Assembly: GCA_017882325.1 (NCBI GenBank)
Contig: JADGPQ010000006.1
Location: forward strand, 1-37,018
Length of the DNA: 37,018 nucleotides
Reading direction: 5' to 3'
Origin: Thermoleophilia bacterium
Lineage (GTDB): Bacteria; Actinomycetota; Thermoleophilia; UBA2241
Position numbers and translations under genes: made by a program. Under the pieces are notes generated by a model. The model had not been told where the DNA came from. It saw nothing but the letters and a program-made list of their open reading frames with translations, and searched no databases. Positions 1 through 6,433 of the stretch are shown in pieces (the stretch's first letter is position 1; every line of letters starts with the position of its first letter).

Positions 1-99
1 AAGCCCAACACCGTGCTGCGGCACATCATGTTCTCGGTCTACAGCGACGCGGCGAGGGCGGCGTTCAACAACGCGCTCGCCGGCGCCAGCCGCTTCTAG
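1..99 (+). CDS. 3' end of an unidentified gene
   Basis: An open frame runs from the window edge to a TAG at 97-99 and gives the last 32 residues of a protein ending in AGASRF. Third-position G/C preference matches the neighbouring genes, which supports it being coding. The fragment is too short to place in a family and I do not recognise it. The antiporter gene starts 30 bases downstream on the same strand, so the two may share a transcript. Confidence 0.5.
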   Translation, partial: KPNTVLRHIMFSVYSDAARAAFNNALAGASRF

Positions 100-129
100 A
101 CGCAGCGGCGCGAGGTCCAGGGGCCGCCG

Positions 130-1716
130 ATGCCGATCGCCTCGATGACGGGGTCGACGGCCGGGATCGCGGAGGCCCTCGTCCTCCTGCTGATCATCGC
201 CTCCGCGGTCGCCGTGGTGGCGCGGCGCGTCGGCGTCCCCTATACCATCGGACTCGTGCTCGTGGGCTTGGCTGTGGGCCTCGCCGCGCACGTCGAGACG
301 CTGCGCCTCTCTTCGGACCTCGTCTTCTACGTCTTCCTGCCGATCCTCCTGTTCGAGGCGGCGTTCTACCTCGAGGCTCGTCATCTGCGGGACCAGTGGC
401 GCCGGATCCTGGCGCTCGCCGTTCCCGGTGTGCTCGTCGCCTTCGCGCTCACCGCTCTTGGCGTGCACCTGCTCGGCGGCGTCGCCTGGTCGCTGGCGCT
501 GCTGTTCGGCGCGCTCATCGCCGCCACCGACCCGGTCAGCGTGGTGTCGCTCTTTCACCGGCTCGGCGTGTCCGAGCGCCTCACGACGCTCGTCGACGCC
601 GAGAGCCTGTTCAACGACGGGGCCGCCGCCGTCCTGTTCGCCATCGTGCTCGCGGTCGTCGTCGACGGGCACGCGTTCACGGCGGGCTGGGCGGCCGGCA
701 AGTTCGTATGGATGGCGGCCGGCGGCCTCGTCGTGGGCCTCGTCGTCGGCTACGGCGCCTCATTCGTTCACCGCCACCTCGACGACCACCTGATCGAGAT
801 CACGCTCTCCACGATCGTCGCGTACGGATCGTTCCTGCTCGGCCAGACGCTCGGTATGTCGGGCGTCGTCGCCTGCGTCTCGGCCGCCATCGTGCTCGGC
901 AACCTCGGCCGCCGGCGCACCATGGGCCCGGTGACGCGCGTGACCATGAGCACCGTCTGGGAGTACGCGGCCTTCGTCGCCAACTCGCTGATCTTCCTGC
1001 TGATCGGCCTTAGCATGCACCTGTCGCTGATCGCCGAGCACGTCGGATTGGTGCTCATCGCGTTCCTTGTGGTCGTCGTCGCGCGGGCCGTGACGATCTA
1101 CGGGTACGGCCTGATCGCGCGCCTGCTCGGCGCCGGCCTGCCGTTTCGCTGGCAGCACGTACTCGTGTGGGGCGGTCTGCGCGGTACCATCGCTTTGGCC
1201 CTGGTCCTGAGTGTGCCGGCTGCAGTGAGCGGGCGCGCGACCCTCGAGGTGGTCACCTTCGGCGTCGTCCTGCTCTCGCTCGTAGGCCAGGGACTCACGA
1301 TGCCGTGGCTGACGCGGCGGCTGGGGCTCGAGGGGCAGGAGCAGTCGGTGAGCCGGCGCCGCCGCGAAGTCCTGCTCGAGGGCTTCGTCAGCGCCCACGT
1401 GGAGCTGGACCGGCTGCAGGAGGCCGGGGACGTGCCCCGCCCGGAGCGGCAGCACCTCGAACGGACCATCGAGGAAGAGGAGAACGAGTTACTCGAAGGC
1501 ATGGCGCCGATTGCGGAAGAACCCGGCGCGGGCGAGGACGACCGGCTGGCCGAGCGCATCGGGGCCCTGGTCGCGCAGCGCCCCCGCATCGAGGCGTTGC
1601 GCCGGGCGGGCGCCGTCGACGAAGCCGTGACGGCGGCGCTCCTGGACGAGCTGGACCATCGCGTCGCACTGCTCGGCGAGCGATTGGCGGGCGAGAGAGG
1701 GCAAGGAGTGACGTGA
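130..1716 (+). CDS. CPA1-family Na+/H+ antiporter
   Basis: A 528-residue integral membrane protein that by family exchanges cytoplasmic Na+ (or K+) for H+ across the cell membrane. About twelve hydrophobic segments fill residues 12-395. Two family signatures are present: A-T-D-P at 132-135, with D134 in the unwound helix, and F-N-D-G at 161-164, whose N162-D163 pair is the usual ion-binding ND motif of CPA1 proteins. A charged, helical cytoplasmic tail of roughly 130 residues follows, rich in Glu and Arg, as in NhaP/NHE-like exchangers. The ATG at 130 is the first start in frame; M6 at 145 is an alternative, and neither has a strong ribosome-binding site. The stop overlaps the GTG of the next gene, so the two are probably cotranscribed. 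Ion specificity cannot be read from the sequence. Confidence 0.9.
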   Translation: MPIASMTGSTAGIAEALVLLLIIASAVAVVARRVGVPYTIGLVLVGLAVGLAAHVETLRLSSDLVFYVFLPILLFEAAFYLEARHLRDQWRRILALAVPGVLVAFALTALGVHLLGGVAWSLALLFGALIAATDPVSVVSLFHRLGVSERLTTLVDAESLFNDGAAAVLFAIVLAVVVDGHAFTAGWAAGKFVWMAAGGLVVGLVVGYGASFVHRHLDDHLIEITLSTIVAYGSFLLGQTLGMSGVVACVSAAIVLGNLGRRRTMGPVTRVTMSTVWEYAAFVANSLIFLLIGLSMHLSLIAEHVGLVLIAFLVVVVARAVTIYGYGLIARLLGAGLPFRWQHVLVWGGLRGTIALALVLSVPAAVSGRATLEVVTFGVVLLSLVGQGLTMPWLTRRLGLEGQEQSVSRRRREVLLEGFVSAHVELDRLQEAGDVPRPERQHLERTIEEEENELLEGMAPIAEEPGAGEDDRLAERIGALVAQRPRIEALRRAGAVDEAVTAALLDELDHRVALLGERLAGERGQGVT

Positions 1717-2681
1717 ACGGCACGCTGACCGATGTCGCCGGCCTCGAGGTGGGGCATTGGACGAACCTTGACGCCGGGACGGGCTGCACTGTCGTGCTGT
1801 GCGCCGGAGATGGCGCCGTGGCTGGCGTCGATGTGCGTGGCTCGGCGCCCGGCACGCGCGAGACCGACTTGCTGGATCCTGTGAATCTCATCGAGCGCGT
1901 CCACGCGGTGATGATCGGCGGCGGCAGCGCGTTCGGCCTGGACGCCGCCGGCGGAGTGATGCGCTGGCTCGAGAGACGCGGCCGCGGGGTAGAGGTCGGC
2001 GACTTCCGGGTGCCGATCGTGTGCGCCGCCGTGCTCTTCGACTTGCCGGTGGGGCGCGCCGACGTGCGCCCCGACGCGGCCGCCGGGGAGACGGCGTGCG
2101 ACGCCGCCTCCCCGGCGGCCGTTCCCCAGGGCTCGGTCGGCGCCGGCACCGGCGCCAGCATGGGCAAGGCGCTAGGCTTCGAGCGCGCCACCAAGAGCGG
2201 CCTCGGCTCGGCCAGCGTCAGGCTGGGTAGTGGAGTGGTGGTCGCGGCGCTGGTGGCAGTCAATGCTTTCGGTGACGTCGTCGACCCCGCGAGCGGCGCC
2301 GTCCTTGCCGGTCCGCGACTGCCGCACGGCGGCTTCGCGCGCACCTCCGAGGTGCTGCTCGAGTCCGCGCCCTCCGTCGCGCCTGGATGGAACACCACGC
2401 TGGCCGTGGTGGCGACCGACGCCACGTTGACCAAGGCTGGCGCGACGAAAGTCGCGCAGATGGCCCACGACGGACTCGCTCGCACGATCGACCCGGTGCA
2501 CACGATGTTCGACGGCGACACGGTCTTCGCGCTTGCCACGGGCGCGGCCGAGACGCCCGCCGACGTGACCGTCGTCGGCAGCGCGGCCGCGGGCGTGCTC
2601 GCAGCCGCCGTTTTGGCAGGGATGCATGCCGCCACGGGCCTCGCCGGCCTGCCCTCGGTGAGTGAGCTGGTGGCCGGCTAG
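1713..2681 (+). CDS. P1 (S58/DmpA-type) self-processing peptidase
   Basis: A 322-residue member of the P1 family of N-terminal-nucleophile aminopeptidases (DmpA/BapA relatives), which cleave themselves into alpha and beta chains and release N-terminal residues from short or beta-peptides. Family landmarks include the glycine-rich G-G-G-S-A-F-G-L segment near residue 70, G-S-V-G-A-G-T-G-A near 145, and N-T-T-L-A-V-V-A-T-D-A from N227. By analogy autocleavage would fall between N227 and T228, leaving Thr rather than the Ser of characterised DmpA as nucleophile. The GTG at 1713 was chosen because AAGGAG (1703-1708) sits 4 bases upstream and the codon overlaps the antiporter stop as GTGA. It is predicted cytosolic, with no signal peptide. 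Substrate unknown; many actinobacterial relatives are uncharacterised. Confidence 0.88.
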   Translation: MNGTLTDVAGLEVGHWTNLDAGTGCTVVLCAGDGAVAGVDVRGSAPGTRETDLLDPVNLIERVHAVMIGGGSAFGLDAAGGVMRWLERRGRGVEVGDFRVPIVCAAVLFDLPVGRADVRPDAAAGETACDAASPAAVPQGSVGAGTGASMGKALGFERATKSGLGSASVRLGSGVVVAALVAVNAFGDVVDPASGAVLAGPRLPHGGFARTSEVLLESAPSVAPGWNTTLAVVATDATLTKAGATKVAQMAHDGLARTIDPVHTMFDGDTVFALATGAAETPADVTVVGSAAAGVLAAAVLAGMHAATGLAGLPSVSELVAG

Positions 2682-2725
2682 CTCATACCTGGAGGGTGGA
2701 GTGCTCGCAGGGCGCGGCGCCGGCC

Positions 2726-3715
2726 TCAGCCCGTCGCCGCGAGCACCGCCACGAACGCGATGTATAGCGCGATGATGAACGCGCCAGCCCACCGGCCGAG
2801 CCCTCGTCCCGCCCAGGCGAGCGCTATGGTCACGAGGGTCAATCCGACGTACGCGGCGGTGATGAGCACGGCGTCGCGCGAAAGAGTGGCGCCGGCTGCC
2901 ACCACCGCGGGTATGATTAGTCCGACCAAGACGTTCACCGCGTTGCTGTTGAGCGCCACGCTGAAAGCGGCTGCCCCCCTTCGGCGACGCGCGAGGTACA
3001 CGGCCGCGACCGCGTTGGGCAGGCTGGTCACCGCCGCGAGGACGATGCCGCCTGTCACGATGCTTGGGATGCCGTGCCGAGCGCCCAGCGCCGAGGCGGC
3101 CCCCTCCATCGCCGCGCTTGCACCCACCACCGCCGGGATCGCGACGGCGGTGACGGCGCCGTCCCTCCACGTACCTCTTCGAGGAGCGATGGCCGTAAGC
3201 AGCTCGACCTCCTCCTCGGCGATCGCGCTTGTCAGCCACGTTCTCCACACCCGGGGGAGGGGTACCTGCGGTCGTCGCTCGGGAGGTAGGGCCGAGAGGA
3301 CCACGTAGGGAACGAGGATGACGACCGTCAGCGCCAGGCAGGTTACGGGGCTGGCCAGCCCCGTGATCGTCATGGCAGCGAGTACCGCGATCGCAAGTGC
3401 CACGATGCCTTCGAGGAGCACCACCTTGCGATGAAGTGCGATGCCCCCTGCGACGACGGCACCCAAGCCGAGGAGCGCCGCGAGGTTGAACGCGTTGGAG
3501 CCCAGCACCACGCCTGCGCCCAGGCTAGACTGGCCGCGCGCATACGCGGCCACCGCCGCGGACACCTCAGGTGAGTCGGCGGCCAACGCGACAACCAAGC
3601 CGAGGGTCGCCTCCGGAAGGCCGAACCGTGCGCCCAGCCGCTCGAGAGCAGTAACGAGTGCCGCGCTCGCCGCCAAGGCGACTGCGGCTCCGGCCGCGAT
3701 GATCAGCCAGTCCAC
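2726..3715 (-). CDS. NCX-type (Ca2+/cation:Na+ or H+) exchanger
   Basis: A 329-residue membrane protein with two inverted alpha-repeats, the hallmark of the Na+/Ca2+ exchanger superfamily. Repeat 1 holds A-D-S-P-E (E50) followed by G-S-N-A-F-N (72-77). Repeat 2 holds T-S-L-P-N (N234) followed by A-L-N-S-N-A-V-N near 254-261. In classical exchangers both repeats carry Glu at the E50/N234 position, so the Asn in repeat 2 may change ion choice or stoichiometry. About ten membrane segments flank a short charged loop near 160-185. I chose the GTG at 3715 because the first membrane helix begins immediately after it. In-frame upstream translation (for example from GTG 3835) would run through the RNA hairpins and add a hydrophilic Arg/Pro-rich stretch. 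This GTG has no ribosome-binding site, which suggests translational coupling to the leader reading frame. Confidence 0.82.
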   Translation of the reverse strand: MDWLIIAAGAAVALAASAALVTALERLGARFGLPEATLGLVVALAADSPEVSAAVAAYARGQSSLGAGVVLGSNAFNLAALLGLGAVVAGGIALHRKVVLLEGIVALAIAVLAAMTITGLASPVTCLALTVVILVPYVVLSALPPERRPQVPLPRVWRTWLTSAIAEEEVELLTAIAPRRGTWRDGAVTAVAIPAVVGASAAMEGAASALGARHGIPSIVTGGIVLAAVTSLPNAVAAVYLARRRRGAAAFSVALNSNAVNVLVGLIIPAVVAAGATLSRDAVLITAAYVGLTLVTIALAWAGRGLGRWAGAFIIALYIAFVAVLAATG

Positions 3716-3801
3716 GCTGAGCCCGGACGAGATCGGTGAGGGCGCCGGGCGCGCGGGGGGAGCATCGCTCCGTCGGGCGCGCGCTCCGTGTGACGGGTCA
3801 A
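3703..3801 (-). CDS. Candidate 32-codon leader peptide overlapping the exchanger start
   Basis: A TTG codon (first base 3801) lies 8 bases after a near-ideal Shine-Dalgarno GAGGAGG (3816-3810). It opens a 32-codon Arg/Pro-rich frame that ends in TGA at 3705-3703, ten bases inside the exchanger gene and in a different frame. The exchanger GTG at 3715 lacks a ribosome-binding site, so ribosomes finishing this frame could reinitiate there. The peptide has no recognisable family and may matter only for the act of translation. This is inference from spacing; the TTG could also be fortuitous. Confidence 0.35.
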   Translation of the reverse strand: MTRHTERAPDGAMLPPRARRPHRSRPGSAWTG

Positions 3802-3923
3802 GGGCAGTCCCTCCTCGTCTGTCGGGCGCCCTCACGCGACGAGGGCGCCGAGATCCTTCCGATCCGACGCCCGGAACGCAGAGCAGCGCCGGTGCCGACC
3901 AGACTTCCCGGCGCTCCTGAACT
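3716..3923 (-). promoter_or_regulatory. Structured 5' leader of the cation exchanger, candidate cis-regulatory RNA
   Basis: About 208 bases lie between the predicted transcription start (near 3923) and the exchanger GTG. In transcript order there are three hairpins. The first pairs GCGCCGG (3914-3908) with CCGGCGC (3892-3886) around a 15-base loop. The second pairs TTCCG (3876-3872) with CGGAA (3861-3857). The third has a 9-bp stem, GGCGCCCTC (3849-3841) with GAGGGCGCC (3833-3825), and a 7-base loop. CCTCGTC (3844-3838), part of hairpin 3 and its loop, can instead pair perfectly with GACGAGG (3819-3813), which includes four bases of the GAGGAGG ribosome-binding site at 3816-3810. Such mutually exclusive pairings are typical expression platforms of translational riboswitches. 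I do not recognise a known riboswitch class; the conserved cores of Mn2+ and cobalamin riboswitches are not evident. Confidence 0.5.
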
Positions 3924-3929
3924 ACGGCG

Positions 3930-3957
3930 ATTATACCCCGCGGAGCGCCGCCGTCAG
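3930..3957 (-). promoter_or_regulatory. Promoter of the cation exchanger transcript
   Basis: A perfect TATAAT (3935-3930 on the minus strand) lies 16 bases downstream of CTGACG (3957-3952), which keeps the TGAC core of the -35 consensus. Transcription would start near 3923, about 208 bases before the exchanger GTG, which defines the long leader. Confidence 0.6.
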
Positions 3958-4240
3958 CGCCCACTGACACGGCACGCGGCCTTCGCCGTCACTTGCGGGC
4001 GGACGCGAAAGTGCCAGCCGGTTTGGGACCGGGGCCGACTCTCGCGGCGGGATATCCGCTCAATCTGCGCGGGTCCGTCGTCTTGACAAGGGTCGTTTGG
4101 GCGCCGACGGGCGGTGTTCGGGGTGAGTGGACCTCGCCAAGGGACCCGTGGTGAGAAAGGGCGACGTCGAGCGTGGACGCCCGACGGCTCCAGGTGTTTG
4201 GCCAGAGGAGCAAGCGGATTGGTCGAGTCGACGCCCTGTG
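3958..4240. other. Gene-free spacer
   Basis: No coding frame with believable composition on either strand. It lies between the 3' end of the DUF1786 gene (stop at 4241) and the exchanger promoter, both on the minus strand. A TTGACA at 4083-4088 on the plus strand has no matching -10. No convincing terminator hairpin is visible. Confidence 0.5.
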
Positions 4241-5332
4241 CTAGTTTCCGCCGTCCGGTGTCACGCCTCGTTCCGCGAATGCCCGCAGCAGCCCGAAGCA
4301 GCCCGTGAGCATCATGTCGCCGTGGGGCGCCGCGTACTCGAGCGGCAGCGCGCTGCCGGCGAGCAGGACGCGGCGCGGCCCTGTGGCGAAGAGCGGCAAC
4401 GCGCTCAGGTCTGCCGTCTTTGTCGCGGCGGCCAGCACGGCTCCGTGGCCGCCGTCTTCGCGAACCTCGTCGCTGCCCAGGTCGCCGGCGAGGAAGCGGA
4501 GCAGGCGCCGCTCGAGGCCCGGTCCATCGAGCTTGCTGGTGTGGTGCTCGAACACGCCGGCCAGGCGCCCTCCCAGCGTGACCACGCAGATCGTGTGCCC
4601 GTTGCCGACGTTGACGAGCACGGCGTCGGTAATGCCTTGGGGGAGGGCACCGTACAGCGCCGCCGGGCCGGTGTCGGCGACGAGCGCCGGCCCGCCGCCG
4701 GCGAGCTCGTCGGCGATTCCCGCCGCAGCGCGCAGCCTGGTGAAGTCGGGGGGCGTGTCCCGGGTGGCGTAGAAGAGCTCGCCGAGAGGGCGGCCCTCGT
4801 CTACGGCGGCCTTCCAGAAGGCGAAGCGGAAGACGCGGTTGGAGCCGCGCGGGCTGAAGCCGTGGTCCTGGACGGCCACCGCGGCGGCGTCGAAGCGCGG
4901 CTCAACGCCGAGCGTCTCGAGCGCGGCGCGCAGGCCGGCCACGTCGAGGTCGCCGGAGTCCACATGCGCGAACGAGCCGGACGGCAGGCGGGCCAGCAGC
5001 TCGGCCGTTGTGCTTTCGCCGACCACGCGGGCCCCCAGAGCGCGGACCTTGTCCACGTCGTCGGCGAAGGTCCGCGCCGCCTCCTCGGTGGCCACGAAGG
5101 CGTGACCGGCGGCGAGATGCGCCTTCATGGCGGCGCCGTCGGCGCCGCCGCCCATCGTCGGGCCCGTGAACACGACGGTCTGGGCGCGCGCGGTCGCTTG
5201 GGCGATCTGCGCGGCCACGACCTGCGTGCGTGACGGCACGACGAGCTTGACGGCGTTCTCGAGTGGCTGGCCGGGACGCGTGAGAAGTATGTCGGCCGTA
5301 CCCGTGCCTACGTCGACGGCGAGGATGCGCAT
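4241..5332 (-). CDS. DUF1786 family protein (ASKHA-fold, actin/sugar-kinase-like)
   Basis: A 363-residue protein beginning M-R-I-L-A-V-D-V-G-T-G-T-A-D-I-L-L, a phosphate-1-like motif of the actin/hexokinase/Hsp70 fold and the characteristic opening of DUF1786 proteins. A second nucleotide-binding segment, V-L-V-N-V-G-N-G-H-T, falls near residue 240, and G-H-G-A-V-L plus a C-terminal L-L-A-G-S-A segment follow. Some relatives are annotated as pyruvate formate-lyase-activating enzyme-like, but no radical SAM cysteine motif is present and no biochemical function is established. The ATG at 5332 was chosen because the family motif starts right there; its ribosome-binding site is weak. It lies 80 bases downstream of the mannosyltransferase gene on the same strand and is probably cotranscribed. 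Predicted cytosolic. Confidence 0.75.
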   Translation of the reverse strand: MRILAVDVGTGTADILLTRPGQPLENAVKLVVPSRTQVVAAQIAQATARAQTVVFTGPTMGGGADGAAMKAHLAAGHAFVATEEAARTFADDVDKVRALGARVVGESTTAELLARLPSGSFAHVDSGDLDVAGLRAALETLGVEPRFDAAAVAVQDHGFSPRGSNRVFRFAFWKAAVDEGRPLGELFYATRDTPPDFTRLRAAAGIADELAGGGPALVADTGPAALYGALPQGITDAVLVNVGNGHTICVVTLGGRLAGVFEHHTSKLDGPGLERRLLRFLAGDLGSDEVREDGGHGAVLAAATKTADLSALPLFATGPRRVLLAGSALPLEYAAPHGDMMLTGCFGLLRAFAERGVTPDGGN

Positions 5333-5412
5333 GCCGGGAGTCTGCGGGTCCGGGGCCGCGCCGGGGGCGCTTCCACGGCGGCCGGAGGGGGCGGCGCCGT
5401 CGGCGCCGCCGC

Positions 5413-6144
5413 TCACGCCGGCCGCCGGGCCGGCGCCTTGCCGAAGCGGAGCTTCCAGACGTTGGTCATGGCTTCGAGCACGATGTCGTTGCTCATCTTG
5501 CTCTCGCCCACTTTGCGGTCGACGAAGATGATGGGCAGCTCCACGACCTTGAAGCCGAGCTTGTACGCGCGGTAGGTCATCTCGATCTGGAAGCCGTAGC
5601 CAGCGGTGTCGATGCCGTCGAGATCGATGGTCTCGAGCACGCGGCGGCGGAAACACTTGAAGCCGCCCGTGAGATCGTGGAACGGCAGGCCGAGGATCGT
5701 CTGCGCATACAGGCAGCCGCCGCGGCTGATGATCTTGCGCGACAGCCCCCAGTTCTCGACGCCGCCGCCCTTGACGTAGCGCGACCCGAGCACGAGGTCG
5801 GCGCCCTGGTCGACGAGTCGCAGGAAGTGCGGCAGGTAGCTCGCGTCGTGGCTCAGGTCGGCGTCCATCTCGAAGATGTGTTCGGCGCCCATGGCGAGCG
5901 CCTCGCGAAAGCCGGCGACGTAAGCCTTGCCCAGGCCTTCCTTGCCGGCGCGGTGCATCACCGAGACGTCGGCGACCTCGAGGGCGAGCTCGTCGGCCAG
6001 CTCGCCCGTGCCATCTGGGGAGTTGTCGTCGACGATGAGCGTGTGCAGCTGCACACCGTGACCTTCGGCGACCTCGCGGATGCGGGCCAAGGCGTGCCGC
6101 AGGTTCTCGCGCTCGTTGTAGGTGGGGAGGACGATGACGTTCAC
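5413..6144 (-). CDS. Polyprenol-phosphate mannosyltransferase (GT2, DPM1-like)
   Basis: A 243-residue GT-A glycosyltransferase that by family transfers mannose (or another hexose) from a nucleotide sugar to a polyprenyl phosphate on the inner face of the membrane, providing the lipid-linked donor for glycolipids or protein mannosylation. Seen in order: V-L-P-T-Y-N-E-R-E-N at 5-14, the nucleotide site D-D-N-S-P-D-G-T-G at 39-47, the metal-binding D-A-D-L-S-H-D at 94-100, G-S-R-Y-V-K-G-G-G at 120-128, and D-L-T-G-G-F-K-C-F-R-R at 157-167. The length matches soluble DPM1/Ppm1-type catalytic units, with no C-terminal membrane domain. The GTG at 6144 starts directly before the first beta strand. 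It has no ribosome-binding site but sits 9 bases after a TATACT box, suggesting a leaderless or nearly leaderless message. Confidence 0.88.
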   Translation of the reverse strand: MNVIVLPTYNERENLRHALARIREVAEGHGVQLHTLIVDDNSPDGTGELADELALEVADVSVMHRAGKEGLGKAYVAGFREALAMGAEHIFEMDADLSHDASYLPHFLRLVDQGADLVLGSRYVKGGGVENWGLSRKIISRGGCLYAQTILGLPFHDLTGGFKCFRRRVLETIDLDGIDTAGYGFQIEMTYRAYKLGFKVVELPIIFVDRKVGESKMSNDIVLEAMTNVWKLRFGKAPARRPA

Positions 6145-6153
6145 CGTGCGGAG

Positions 6154-6159
6154 AGTATA
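6154..6159 (-). promoter_or_regulatory. -10 box for a probably leaderless mannosyltransferase mRNA
   Basis: TATACT on the minus strand (6159-6154), with nine bases between it and the GTG start at 6144. Initiation at the usual 6-8 bases past the -10 would leave only a few untranslated bases, consistent with the missing ribosome-binding site. No good -35 is visible. Confidence 0.45.
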
Positions 6160-6276
6160 CCGTCGCCGGGGCCGCTGCGCCGCCCGGCTGAGGCCCCGCA
6201 TCCTCGTCGGCGACCGTGTGTTCGCGTCCGTCCGGGATCTTTGCTACCCTTGCCGCCCGAAACGGAAGAGAACGTC

Positions 6277-6317
6277 AGTCTCAGGCCAAGTATCACCCTC
6301 AACATAAGACTGAGACT
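6277..6317. repeat. 8-bp inverted repeat AGTCTCAG / CTGAGACT
   Basis: AGTCTCAG at 6277-6284 and its exact complement CTGAGACT at 6310-6317 are separated by 25 bases, and TTTT follows on the plus strand. It lies between divergent genes, upstream of the nrdR promoter, so it is not an obvious terminator for any gene. It could be an operator or chance; the long loop makes a stable RNA hairpin less likely. Confidence 0.3.
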
Positions 6318-6356
6318 TTTCCGCCAGCGCAGGCGACAAATGCCGCCGAAGGATGG

Positions 6357-6384
6357 TTGTCAGGACCGTGGAATACACTATAGT
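6357..6384 (+). promoter_or_regulatory. Promoter of nrdR-nrdJ
   Basis: TTGTCA (6357-6362) and TATAGT (6379-6384) are spaced by 16 bases, each matching the sigma-70-type consensus at five of six positions. Transcription would start near 6391. The -10 lies inside the first NrdR-box-like site, the expected geometry for repression. Confidence 0.6.
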
Positions 6385-6420
6385 GGTGTCCTCATTCGGC
6401 AGGGGCACTACATCTTGTGG
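6375..6420 (+). promoter_or_regulatory. Paired NrdR-box-like operator
   Basis: Site 1, ACACTATAGTGGTGT at 6375-6389, is a 15-base imperfect palindrome with ACAC/GTGT ends covering the -10. Site 2, GCACTACATCTTGTGG at 6405-6420, matches the 16-base NrdR-box pattern ACACtATATaTTGTGT at 12 positions. The starts are 30 bases apart, about three helical turns. Known NrdR operators are such pairs placed near nrd promoters, so this supports autoregulation and repression of nrdJ. Site 1 is one base short of the canonical box, so it is the weaker match. Confidence 0.55.
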
Positions 6421-6433
6421 TGAGGGGTCATCC

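Noticed and set aside
3716-3923. Assignment of the exchanger leader to the Mn2+ (yybP-ykoY) or cobalamin riboswitch class
   Set aside because: The conserved cores of those classes are not visible. A GGGAAG near hairpin 1 superficially recalls the cobalamin core, but the following bases do not fit.
4083-4088. Plus-strand TTGACA
   Set aside because: No -10 at 16-19 bases downstream and no plus-strand gene to serve.
6385-6433. Possible cobalamin riboswitch ahead of nrdR-nrdJ, as expected for B12-related genes
   Set aside because: The leader is only about 40 bases and lacks the B12-box. Class II reductases are not themselves usual targets of that riboswitch unless they back up another enzyme.
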